NCBI GenBank assembly: GCA_031769625.1
Contig: JAUIMM010001993.1
Location: forward strand, 372,001 to 436,000
Length of the DNA: 64,000 bases
Source: Taudactylus pleione
Taxonomy: Eukaryota > Chordata > Amphibia > Anura > Myobatrachidae
Reading direction: 5' to 3'
A model generated the notes under the pieces. That model had not been told where the DNA came from. It was given only the letters and a program-made list of their open reading frames with translations, and ran no database searches. The translations under genes and the position numbers were made by a program. Position 1 is the stretch's first letter. Every line of letters begins with the position of its first letter. Below are positions 40,201 through 51,830 of the stretch, piece by piece.

Positions 40201-42820
40201 ATTTTGAGCTGTCTGTGTTTGCTACAAGAGGAGATATCACAAAGTATGCGCTTTTGTTGTTTTCATTGCTTTCAATGAATTTTGGCCTAAAACGTGCATT
40301 TGCTGTTTTCTCTTAAACGCAACATGGGAGAAAAACCATTTCACATCACATTTGTGGGTCTTGGTCTTCAACACATCCAGTGAAATTTTGAGCTGTCTGT
40401 GTTTGCTACAAGAGGAGATATCACAAAGTATGCGCTTTTGTTGTTTTCATTGCTTTCATTGCATTTTGGCATAAAACGAGCATTTGCTGTTTTCTCTTAA
40501 ACGCAACATGGGAGAAAAACCATTTCACATCACATTTGTGGGTTTTGGTCTTCAACACATCCAGTGAAATTTTGAGCTGTCTGTGTTTGCTACAAGAGGA
40601 GATAACACAAAGTATGTGCTTTTGTTGTTTCCATTGCTTTCAATGCATATTGGCCTAAAACGTGCATTTGCTGTTTTCTCTTAAACGCAACATGGGAGAA
40701 AAACCATTTCACATCACATTTGTGGGTCTTGGTCTTCAACACATCCAGTGAAATTTTGAGCTGTCTGTGTTTGCTACAAGAGGAGATATCACAAAGTATG
40801 CGCTTTTGTTGTTTCCATTGCTTTCAATGCATTTTGGCATAAAACGAGCATTTGCTGTTTTCTCTTAAACGCAACATGGGAGAAAAACCATTTCACATCA
40901 CATTTGTGGGTCTTGGTCTTCAACACATCCAGTGAAATTTTGAGCTGTCTGTGTTTGCTACAAGAGGAGATATCACAAAGTATGCGCTTTTGTTATTTCC
41001 ATTGCTTTCAATGCATTTTGGCCTGAAACTTGCATTTGCTGTTTTCTCTTAAACGCAACATGGGAGAAAAACCATTTCACATCACATTTGTGGGTCTTGG
41101 TCTTCAACACATCCAGTGAAATTTTGAGCTGTCTGTGTTTGCTACAAGAGGAGATATCACAAAGTATGCGCTTTTGTTGTTTTCATTGCTTTCAAAGCAT
41201 TTTGGCCTAAAACTTGCATTTGCTGTTTTCTCTTAAACGCAACATGGGAGAAAAACCATTTCACATCACATTTTTGTGTTTTGGTCTTCAACACATCAAG
41301 TGAAATTTTGAGCTGTCTGTGTTTGCTACAAGAGGAGATAACACAAAGTATGTGCTTTTGTTGTTTCCATTGCTTTCAATGCATTTTGGTCTAAAACGTG
41401 CATTTGCTGTTTTCTCTTAAACGCAACATGGGAGAAAAACCATTTCACATCACATTTGTGGGTCTTGGTCTTCAACACATCCAGTGAAATTTTGAGCTGT
41501 CTGTGTTTGCTACAAGAGGAGATATCACAAAGTATGCGCTTTTGTTGTTTCCATTGCTTTCAATGCATTTTGGCATAAAACGAGCATTTGCTATTTTCTC
41601 TTAAACGCAACATGGGAGAAAAATCATTTCACATCACATTTGTGGGTCTTGGTCTTCAACACATCCAGTGAAATTTTGAGCTGTCTGTGTTTGCTACAAG
41701 AGGAGATATCACAAAGTATGCGCTTTTGTTATTTCCATTGCTTTCAATGCATTTTGGCCTAAAACTTGCATTTGCTGTTTCTCTTAAACGCAACATGGGA
41801 GAAAAACCATTTTACATCACATTTGTGGGTCTTGGTCTTCAACACATCCAGTGAAATTTTGAGCTGTCTGTGTTTGCTACAAGAGGAGATAACACAAAGT
41901 ATGCGCTTTTGTTGTTTCCATTGCTTTCAATGCATTTTGGCCTAAAACGTGCATTTGCTGTTTTCTCTTAAACGCAACATGGGAGAAAAACCATTTCACA
42001 TCACATTTGTGGATCTTGGTCTTCAACACATCCAGTGAAATTTTGAGCTGTCTGTGTTTGCTACAAGAGGAGATATCACAAAGTATGCGCTTTTGTTGTT
42101 TCCATTGCTTTCAATGCATTTTGGCCTAAAACGTGCATTTGCTGTTTTCTCTTAAACGCAACATGGGAGAAAAACCATTTCACATCACATTTGTGGGTCT
42201 TGGTCTTCAACACATCCAGTGAAATTTTGAGCTGTCTGTGTTTGCTACAAGAGGAGATATCACAAAGTATGCGCTTTTGTTGTCTTCATTACTTTCAATG
42301 CATTTTGGCCTAAAACGTGCATTTGCTGTTTTCTCTTAAACGCAACATGGGAGAAAAACCATTTCACATCACATTTGTGGGTCTTGGTCTTCAACACATC
42401 CAGTGCAATTTTGAGCTGTCTGTGTTTGCTACAAGAGGAGATATCACAAAGTATGGACTTTTGTGATTTCCATTGCTTTCAATGCATTTTGGCCTAAAAC
42501 TTGCATTTGCTGTTTTCTCTTAAACGCAACATGGGAGAAAAACCATTTCACATCACATTTGTGGGTCTTGGTCTTCAACACATCCAGTGCAATTTTGAGC
42601 TGTCTGTGTTTGCTACAAGAGGAGATATCACAAAGTATGGACTTTTGTTATTTCCATTGCTTTCAATGCATTTTGGCCTAAAACGTGCATTTGCTGTTTT
42701 CTCTTAAACGCAACATGGGAGAAAAACCATTTCACATCACATTTGTGGGTCTTGGTCTTCAACACATCCAGTGAAATTTTGAGCTGTCTGTGTTTGCTAC
42801 AAGAGGAGATATCACAAAGT
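34199..42820 (+). repeat. 8.28-kb tandem segmental duplication, copy 2
   Basis: Second copy of the preceding block. It keeps the monomer missing from copy 1, so spacing to copy 1 shifts to 8,462 bp beyond about 33720/42180. It has a private 1-bp deletion at about 41778 (GCTGTTTCTC). Identity is very high: I saw only scattered differences, such as GAGTTGTCTG at 31743 in copy 1 and GAGCTGTCTG at 40022 here. Agreement ends near 42820, where copy 1 has TATGGGCTTTTGTTG and this copy has TATGCGCTTTTGTAG. Confidence 0.88.
37704..42707 (+). repeat. 15-monomer (2,760-bp) higher-order repeat, pair inside copy 2
   Basis: Same nested repeat as in copy 1. Markers GCATATTGG (37885/40645), CTGAAACTTGC (38263/41023) and ATTTTTGTG (38510/41270) are 2,760 bp apart. 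The GTGCAATTTTG monomer pairs at 39704-39948 and 42463-42707 are 2,759 bp apart because of the deletion at 41778. Both GTGGATCTTGG monomers (about 39250 and 42009) are kept. Nesting shows the order of events: the 15-monomer block doubled first, then the larger 8.28-kb segment doubled. Confidence 0.87.
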
Positions 42821-45800
42821 ATGCGCTTTTGTAGTTTCCATTGCTTTCAATGCATTTTGGCCTAAAACGTGCATTTGCTGTTTTCTCTTAAACGCAACAT
42901 GGGAGAAAAACCATTTCACATCACATTTGTGGGTCTTGGTCTTCAACACATCCAGTGAAATTTTGAGCTGTCTGTGTTTGCTACAAGAGGAGATATCACA
43001 AAGTATGCGCTTTTGTTGTTTTCATTGCTTTCAATGAATTTTGGCCTAAAACGTGCATTTGCTGTTTTCTCTTAAACGCAACATGGGAGAAAAACCATTT
43101 CACATCACATTTGTGGGTCTTGGTCTTCAACACATCCAGTGAAATTTTGAGCTGTCTGTGTTTGCTACAAGAGGAGATATCACAAAGTATGGGCTTTTGT
43201 TGTTTTCAATGCTTTCATTGCATTTTGGCATAAAATGAGCATTTGCTGTTTTCTCTTAAACGCAACATGGGAGAAAAACCATTTCACATCACATTTTTGG
43301 GTTTTGGTCTTCAACACATCAAGTGAAATTTTGAGCTGTCTGTGTTTGCTACAAGAGGAGATAACACAAAGTATGTGCTTTTGTTGGTTCCATTGCTTTC
43401 AATGCATTTTGGCCTAAAACGTGCATTTGCTGTTTTCTCTTAAACGCAACATGGGAGAAAAACCATTTCACATCACATTTGTGGGTCTTGGTCTTCAACA
43501 CATCCAGTGAAATTTTGAGCTGTCTGTGTTTGCTACAAGAGGAGATATCACAATGTATGCGCTTTTGTTGTTTCCATTGCTTTCAATGCATTTTGGCATA
43601 AAACGAGCATTTGCTATTTTCTCTTAAACGCAACATGGGAGAAAAACCATTTCACATCACATTTGTGGGTCTTGGTCTTCAACACATCCAGTGAAATTTT
43701 GAGCTGTCTGTGTTTGCTACAAGAGGAGATATCACAAAGTATGCGCTTTTGTTATTTCCATTGCTTTCAATGCATTTTGGCCTAAAACTTGCATTTGCTG
43801 TTTTCTCTTAAATGCAACATGGGAGAAAAACCATTTCACATCACATTTGTGGGTCTTGGTCTTCAACACATCCAGTGAAATTTTGAGCTGTCTGTGTTTG
43901 CTACAAGAGGAGATATCACAAAGTATGCGCTTTTGTTGTTTTCATTGCTTTCAAAGCATTTTGGCCAAAAACGTGCATTTGCTGTTTTCTCTTAAACGCA
44001 ACATGGGAGAAAAACCATTTCACATCACATTTGTGGGTCTTGGTCTTCAACACATCCAATGAAATTTTGAGCTGTCTGTGTTTGCTACAAGAGGAGATAT
44101 CACAAAGTATGCGCTTTTGTTGTTTTCATTGCTTTCAATGCATTTTGGCCTAAAACGTGCATTTGCTGTTTTCTCTTAAATGCAACATGGGAGAAAAACC
44201 ATTTCACATCACATTTGTGGGTCTTGGTCTTCAACACATCCAGTGCAATTTTGAGCTGTCTGTGTTTGCTACAAGAGGAGATATCACAAAGTATGGACTT
44301 TTGTTATTTCCATTGCTTTCAATGCATTTTGGACTAAAACTTGCATTTGCTGTTTTCTCTTAAACGCAACATGGGAGAAAAACCATTTCACATCACATTT
44401 GTGGGTCTTGGTCTTCAACACATCCAGTGCAATTTTGAGCTGTCTGTGTTTGCTACAAGAGGAGATATCACAAAGTATGGACTTTTGTTATTTCCATTGC
44501 TTTCAATGCATTTTGGCCTAAAACGTGCATTTGCTGTTTTCTCTTAAACGCAACATGGGAGAAAAACCATTTCACATCACATTTGTGGGTCTTGGTCTTC
44601 AACACATCCAGTGAAATTTTGAGCTGTCTGTGTTTGCTACAAGAGGAGATATCACAAAGTATGCGCTTTTGTAGTTTCCATTGCTTTCAATGCATTTTGG
44701 CCTAAAACGTGCATTTGCTGTTTTCTCTTAAACGCAACATGGGAGAAAAACCATTTCACATCACATTTGTGGGTCTTGGACTTCAACACATCCAGTGAAA
44801 TTTTGAGCTGTCTGTGTTTGCTACAAGAGGAGATATCACAAAGTATGCGCTTTTGTAGTTTCCATTGCTTTCAATGCATTTTGGCCTAAAACGTGCATTT
44901 GCTGTTTTCTCTTAAACGCAACATGGGAGAAAAACCATTTCACATCACATTTGTGGGTCTTGGTCTTCAACACATCCAGTGAAATTTTGAGCTGTCTGTG
45001 TTTGCTACAAGAGGAGATATCACAAAGTATGCGCTTTGGTTGTTTTCATTGCTTTCAATGCATTTTGGCCTAAAACGTGCATTTGTGTTTTCTCTTAAAC
45101 GCAACATGGGAGAAAAACCATTTCACATAACATTTGTGGGTCTTGGTCTTCAACACATCCAGTGAAATTTTGAGCTGTCTGTGTTTGCTACAAGAGGAGA
45201 TATCACAAAGTATGCGCTTTTGTTGTTTTCATTGCTTTCATTGCATTTTGGCATAAAACGAGCATTTGCTGTTTTCTCTTAAACGCAACATGGGAGAAAA
45301 ACCATTTCACATCACATTTGTGGGTTTTGGTCTTCAACACATCCAGTGAAATTTTGAGCTGTCTGTGTTTGCTACAAGAGGAGATAACACAAAGTATGTG
45401 CTTTTGTTGTTTCCATTGCTTTCAATGCATTTTGGCCTAAAACGTGCATTTGCTGTTTTCTCTTAAACGCAACATGGGAGAAAAACCATTTCACATCACA
45501 TTTGTGGGTCTTGGTCTTCAACACATCCAGTGAAATTTTGAGCTGTCTGTGTTTGCTACAAGAGGAGATATCACAAAGTATGCGCTTTTGTTGTTTCCAT
45601 TGCTTTCAATGCATTTGGCATAAAACGAGCATTTGCTGTTTTCTCTTAAACGCAACATGGGAGAAAAACCATTTCACATCACATTTGTGGGTCTTGGTCT
45701 TCAACACATCCAGTGAAATTTTGAGCTGTCTGTGTTTGCTACAAGAGGAGATATCACAAAGTATGCGCTTTTGTTATTTCCATTGCTTTCAATGCATTTT

Positions 45801-48189
45801 GGCCTAAAACTTGCATTTGCTGTTTTCTCTTAAATGCAACATGGGAGAAAAACCATTTCACATCACATTTGTGGGTCTTGGTCTTCAACACATCCAGTGA
45901 AATTTTGAGCTGTCTGTGTTTGCTACAAGAGGAGATATCACAAAGTATGCGCTTTTGTTGTTTTCATTGCTTTCAAAGCATTTTGGCCTAAAACTTGCAT
46001 TTGCTGTTTTCTCTTAAACGCAACATGGGAGAAAAACCATTTCACATCACATTTTGGGGTTTTGGTCTTCAACACATCAAGTGAAATTTTGAGCTGTCTG
46101 TGTTTGCTACAAGAGGAGATAACACAAAGTATGTGCTTTTGTTGTTTCCATTGCTTTCAATGCATTTTGGTCTAAAACGTGCATTTGCTGTTTTCTCTTA
46201 AACGCAACATGGGAGAAAAACCATTTCACATCACATTTGTGGGTCTTGGTCTTCAACACATCCAGTGAAATTTTGAGCTGTCTGTGTTTGCTACAAGAGG
46301 AGATATCACAAAGTATGCGCTTTTGTTGTTTCCATTGCTTTCAATGCATTTTGGCATAAAACGAGCATTTGCTATTTTCTCTTAAACGCAACATGGGAGA
46401 AAAACCATTTCACATCACATTTGTGGGTCTTGGTCTTCAACACATCCAGTGAAATTTTGAGCTGTCTGTGTTTGCTACAAGAGGAGATATCACAAAGTAT
46501 GCGCTTTTGTTATTTCCATTGCTTTCAATGCATTTTGGCCTAAAACGTGCATTTGCTGTTTTCTCTTAAACGCAACATGGGAGAAAAACCATTTCACATC
46601 ACATTTGTGGGTCTTGGTCTTCAACACATCCAGTGAAATTTTGAGCTGTCTGTGTTTGCTACAAGAGGAGATATCACAAAGTATGCGCTTTTGTTGTTTC
46701 CATTGCTTTCAATGCATTTTGGCATAAAACGAGCATTTGCTATTTTCTCTTAAACGCAACATGGGAGAAAAACCATTTCACATCACATTTGTGGGTCTTG
46801 GTCTTCAACACATCCAGTGAAATTTTGAGCTGTCTGTGTTTGCTACAAGAGGAGATATCACAAAGTATGCGCTTTTGTTATTTCCATTGCTTTCAATGCA
46901 TTTTGGCCTAAAACTTGCATTTGCTGTTTTCTCTTAAACGCAACATGGGAGAAAAAACCATTTTACAACACATTTGTGGGTTTTGGTCTTCAACACATCC
47001 AGTGAAATTTTGAGCTGTCTGTGTTTGCTACAAGAGGAGATAACACAAAGTATGCGCTTTTGTTGTTTCCATTGCTTTCAATGCATTTTGGCCTAAAACG
47101 TGCATTTGCTGTTTTCTCTTAAACGCAACATGGGAGAAAAACCATTTCACATCACATTTGTGGATCTTGGTCTTCAACACATCCAGTGAAATTTTGAGCT
47201 GTCTGTGTTTGCTACAAGAGGAGATATCACAAAGTATGCGCTTTTGTTGTTTCCATTGCTTTCAATGCATTTTGGCCTAAAACGTGCATTTGCTGTTTTC
47301 TCTTAAACGCAACATGGGAGAAAAACCATTTCACATCACATTTGTGGGTCTTGGTCTTCAACACATCCAGTGAAATTTTGAGCTGTCTGTGTTTGCTACA
47401 AGAGGAGATATCACAAAGTATGCGCTTTTGTTGTTTTCATGACTTTCAATGCATTTTGGCCTAAAACGTGCATTTGCTGTTTTCTCTTAAACGCAACATG
47501 GGAGAAAAACCATTTCACATCACATTTGTGGGTCTTGGTCTTCAACACATCCAGTGCAATTTTGAGCTGTCTGTGTTTGCTACAAGAGGAGATATCACAA
47601 AGTATGGACTTTTGTTATTTCCATTGCTTTTAATGCATTTTGGCCTAAAACTTGCATTTGCTGTTTTCTCTTAAACGCAACATGGGAGAAAAACCATTTC
47701 ACATCACATTTGTGGGTCTTGGTCTTCAACACATCCAGTGCAATTTTGAGCTGTCTGTGTTTGCTACAAGAGGAGATATCACAAAGTATGGACTTTTGTT
47801 ATTTCCATTGCTTTCAATGCATTTTGGCCTAAAACGTGCATTTGCTGTTTTCTCTTAAACGCAACATGGGAGAAAAACCATTTCACATCACATTTGTGGG
47901 TCTTGGTCTTCAACACATCCAGTGAAATTTTGAGCTGTCTGTGTTTGCTACAAGAGGAGATATCACAAAGTATGCGCTTTTGTAGTTTCCATTGCTTTCA
48001 ATGCATTTTGGCCTAAAACGTGCATTTGCTGTTTTCTCTTAAACGCAACATGGGAGAAAAACCATTTCACATCACATTTGTGGGTCTTGGTCTTCAACAC
48101 ATCCAGTGAAATTTTGAGCTGTCTGTGTTTGCTACAAGAGGAGATATCACAAAGTATGCGCTTTTGTTGTTTCCATTGCTTTCAATGCA
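42821..48189 (+). repeat. Decayed continuation of the 11-15-monomer HOR families
   Basis: About 29 monomers that reuse the variants of 17-42 kb in a less regular order. ATTTTTGGG is at about 43293 and its relative ATTTTGGGG at 46051. GTGCAATTTTG monomer pairs lie at 44157-44547 and 47468-47858. CATTTTACAACAC is at about 46960, GTGGATCTTGG at about 47159 and GCTATTTTCTC at about 43612, 46370 and 46739. A private monomer at about 43190-43250 carries TATGGGC, TTTTCAATGC and AAAATGAGC. Three unusual 1-bp indels fall here: C lost near 45085, T lost near 45613 and A gained near 46955. Confidence 0.82.
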
Positions 48190-48689
48190 TTTTGTCCTAA
48201 AACTTGCATTTGCTGTTTTCTCTTAAATGCAACATGGGAGAAAAACCATTTCACATCACATTTGTGGGTTTTGGTCTTCAACACATCCAGTGAAATTTTG
48301 AGCTGTCTGTGTTTGCCTCAAGAGGAGATAACACAAAGCATGCACTTTTGTTGTTTCCATTGCTTTCAAAGCATTTTGGCCTAAAACGTGCATTTGCTGT
48401 TTTCTCTTAAACGCAACATGGGAGAAAAACTATTTCACATCACATTTGTGGGTCTTGGTCTTCAACACATCCAGTGAAATTTTGAGCTGTCTGTGTTTGC
48501 TACAAGAGGAGATATCACAAAGTATGCGCTTTTGTTGTTTTCATTGCTTTCAATGCATTTTGGCCTAAAACGTGCATTTGCTGTTTTCTCTTAAACGCAA
48601 CATGGGAGAAAAACCTTTTCACATCATATTTGTGGGTCTTGGTCTTCAACACATCCAGTGAAATTTTGAGCTGTCTGTGTTTGCTACAA
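48190..48689 (+). repeat. Right edge of the 184-bp array, with left-end-type monomers
   Basis: The last two and a half monomers are of the type found at 1-16 kb: AAATGCAAC with GGGTTTTGG and GCCTCAAGAGGAGATAAC (48225-48333), then AAAGCATTTTGG (48367), then CCTTTTCACATCATATTT (48612). The same order is at 3150-3560. Private changes are CAAAGCATGCACTTTTG at 48334 and AAAACTATTTC at 48425. The final monomer begins at 48566 and stops after GCTACAA at 48689, 124 bp into its length. What follows is unrelated to the monomer. Confidence 0.88.
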
Positions 48690-48690
48690 A

Positions 48691-48745
48691 ATGTACCACT
48701 ATATACCATATTCTATAGTATAGAATATGGTATATAGTGGTACAT
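48691..48745. repeat. Perfect 27-bp inverted repeat at the satellite-minisatellite junction
   Basis: Left arm 48691-48717 begins ATGTACCACTATATACC. A single G at 48718 separates it from the right arm 48719-48745, which ends in GGTATATAGTGGTACAT and is its exact reverse complement. The next outward pair (A 48690, A 48746) does not pair, so the arms end where the 184-bp array ends. The left arm is a 29-bp-family repeat in reverse orientation; everything to its right is in forward orientation. As DNA this could extrude as a cruciform or fold as a hairpin, which is inference. Confidence 0.95.
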
Positions 48746-51700
48746 AGTCTAGAATATGGTGTAGAGCTGTATAGTGGTACATAGAATAGAATATGGTGTA
48801 GAGCTGTATAGTGGTACATAGTATACAATAGCGTGGATAGTTGTATATAGTATAGAATATGGTGTATAGCTGTACAGTGGTGTATATTATAGAGTATTGT
48901 GTATAGTGATACATAGCATAGAATACGGTGTAGAGATGTTAAGTGGTACGTAGTATAGAATATGGTGTATAGTGCTACATAGTATAGAATATGGTGTATA
49001 GTGGCATATAGTACAGAATGTGGTGTAGAGTTGTATAGTGGTACATAGTATAGAATATGGTGTATAGTGCTACATAGTATAGAATATGGTGTATAGTGGC
49101 ATATAGTACAGAATGTGGTGTAGAGTTGTATAGTGGTACATAGTATAGAATATGGTGTATAGTTGTACATAGCATAGAATATGGTGTATAGTGGTACATA
49201 GTATAGAATGTGGTGTAAAGTGGTACATAGTATAGAATATGGTGTATAGTGGTATATAATATAGAATATGATGTAGAGCTGTATTGTGGTACATAGTATA
49301 GAATATGGTGTATAGTGGTACATAGTATAGAATATGGTGTATAGCACATGGTATAGAATATGGGGTAGAGCTGTATAGTGGTATATAGTATAGAATATGG
49401 TGTATAGAGGTACATAGTATAGAATATGGTGTATATTGGTACATAGTATAGAATATGGTGTATAGTGGTACATTGTATAGAATGTGGAGCAGAGCTGTAT
49501 AGTGGTTCATAGTATAGAATATGGTGTATAGTTGTACATAGTATAGAATGTGATGAAGAGCTGTATTGTGGTACATAGTATATAATATGTTGTATAGTGG
49601 TACATAGTATAGAATGTGGTGTAGAGCTGTATAATGGTACATAGTATAAAATGTGGTAAAGAGCTGTATAGTGGTATATAGTATAGAATGTGGTGTATAG
49701 TGATACATAGTATAGACTACGGTGTATAGTGGTATATAGTATAGAATGTCGTTTATAGTGGTACATAGTATAGAATATGGTGTATAGTGGTATATATGTT
49801 ATAGAACATAGTGTAGAGCTGAATATTGGTACATAGTATAGAATGTGGTATACAGCTGTATAGTGGTACATAGTATAGAATATAGTGTATAGTGGTATAT
49901 AGTATAGAATATGGGTTAGAGCTATATAGTGGTTCATAGTATAGAAAATGGTGTATAGTAGTACACAGTATAGAATATGGGGTGAGCTATAAAGTTGTTT
50001 ATAGTATAGAATATGGTTTATAGTGGTACATAGCTTAGAATATGGTGTATAGTGGTATATAGTATAGAATATTGTGTATAGAGGTACATAGTAGAGAATA
50101 TGGTGTATAGATGTACATAGTATAGAAAATGGTATATAGTGGTACATAGTCTAGAATATGGTGTAGAGCTGTATAGTGGTACATAGAATAGAATATGGTG
50201 TAGAGCTGTATAGTGGTACATAGTATACAATAGCGTGTATAGTGGTATATAGTATAGAATATGGTGTATAGCTGTACAGTGGTGTATAGTATAGAGTATT
50301 GTGTATAGTGATACATAGCATAGAATACGGTGTAGAGATGTTAAGTGGTACGTAGTATAGAATATGGTGTATAGTGCTACATAGTATAGAATATGGTGTA
50401 TAGTGGAATATAGTACAGAATGTGCTGTAGAGCTGTATAGTGGTACATAGTATAGAATATGGTGTACAGTGGTACATAGTATAGAATATGGTGTATAGTG
50501 CTACATAGTATAGAATGTGGTGTGTAGTGGTACATAGTATAGAATATGGGGTATAGTGGTACATAGTCTAGAATGTTGTGTATAGTGGTACATAGAATAT
50601 GGTGTATAGTGGTACATAGTATAAAATGTGGTGTAGAGCTGTATAGTGGTACATAGTATAGAATATGGTGTATAGTGCTGCATAGTATAGAATGTGGTGT
50701 AGAGCTGTATAATGGTACATATTATATAATGTGGTGTATAGTGGTACATAGTATAGAATGTGATTTAGAGCTGTATAATGGTACATAGTATAGAATATGG
50801 TGTATTGTGGTACATAGTCTAGAATGTGGTGTATAGTGGTACATAGTATAGAATATAGTGTACAGTGGTACATAGTATATATTGTGGTGTAGAGCTGTAT
50901 AAGGGTACATAGTATAGAATGTGGTGTGTAGTGTTACATTTTATAGAATATGGTGTATAGCGGTACATAGTATAGAATGTGGTGTATAGTAGTATATAGT
51001 ATAGAATATGGTGTAGAGCTGTATAGTGGTACATAGTATAGAATGTGGTATACAGCTTTATAGTGGTACATAGTCTAGAATGTGGTGTATAGTGGTACAT
51101 AGTATAGAATATAGTGTACAGTGGTACATAGTATATATTGTGGTGTAGAGCTGTATAATGGTACATAGTATAGAATGTGGTGTATAGTATTACATTTTAT
51201 AGAATATGTTGTATAGCGGTACATAGTATAGAATGTGGTGTATAGTAGTATATAGTATAGAATATGGTGTAGAGCTATATAGTGGTTCATAGTATAGAAA
51301 ATGGCGTATAGTAGTACATAGTATAGAATATGGGGTGAGCTATATAGTTGTTTATAGTATAGAATATGGTTTATAGTGGTACATAGTTTAGAATATGGTG
51401 TATAGTGGTATATAGTATAGAATATTGTGTATAGAGGTACATAGTATAGAATATGGTGTATAGATGTACATAGTATAGAATATGGTATATAGTGGTACAT
51501 AGTCTAGAATGTGGTGTAGAGCTGTAAAGTGGTACATAGAATAGAATATGGTGTAGAGCTGTATAGTGGTACATAGTATACAATAGCGTGTATAGTGGTA
51601 TATAGTATAGAATATGGTGTATACCTGTACAGTGATGTATAGTATAGAGTATTGTGTATAGTGTTACATAGCATAGAATATGGTGTAGAGATGTTAAGTG

Positions 51701-51830
51701 GTACATAGTATAGAATATGGTGTATAGTGCTACATAGTATAGAATATGGTGTATAGTGGCATATAGTACAGAATGTGGTGTAGAGCTGTATAGTGGTACA
51801 TAGTATAGAATATGGTGTATAGTGGTACAT
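48731..51830 (+). repeat. Minisatellite HOR of about 1.35-1.4 kb
   Basis: A characteristic run of variants occurs three times. CAATAGCGTG has its GCG at 48831, 50233 and 51586, spacings of 1,402 and 1,353 bp. Each is followed by the same order: a TATAGAGTATTGTG unit, a unit with AGAGATGTTAAGTGG, then GTGCTACATAG. Just upstream, GGGGTGAGCTAT at 49979 and 51332 shows the same 1,353-bp spacing. The stretch between shared parts differs in unit number, so the HOR copies have gained or lost units. Confidence 0.8.

Larger units (their letters stand above)
1..48689 (+). repeat. 184-bp satellite DNA array (about 264 monomers)
   Basis: Head-to-tail tandem array running off the left edge. Phased on the TAAAA at position 1, the next monomer starts at 185 and later ones at multiples of 184. 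Twelve 1-bp deletions and one 1-bp insertion bring the last complete monomer to 48565, which fits 264 monomers exactly. The first monomer has 70 G+C of 184 (38%). Landmarks in most monomers are GATATC (EcoRV), ATGCAT (NsiI), the run GAAAAACC and the phrase TTTTGAGCTGTCTGTG. Divergence is only a few percent and mostly at recurrent diagnostic positions, so copies group into families. Stops fall in every frame on both strands within each 184-bp monomer; short open frames of 60-111 codons are by-products. I do not recognise the family by name. Length and HOR organisation resemble centromeric or pericentromeric satellites, but that role is inference. Confidence 0.98.

Noticed and set aside
191..47858. 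60-111-codon open frames throughout the 184-bp array as small proteins
   Set aside because: The same frames recur in most monomers with stops at fixed points of the repeat. Length is set by repeat phase and by 183-bp monomers. No start context, conservation beyond the DNA repeat, or domain supports coding.
1..48689. CENP-B box inside the 184-bp monomer
   Set aside because: The nearest stretch, TCTCTTAAACGCAACATGGGA, is around positions 22-41 of each monomer but lacks the TTCG and CGGG cores needed for CENP-B binding. I see no match.
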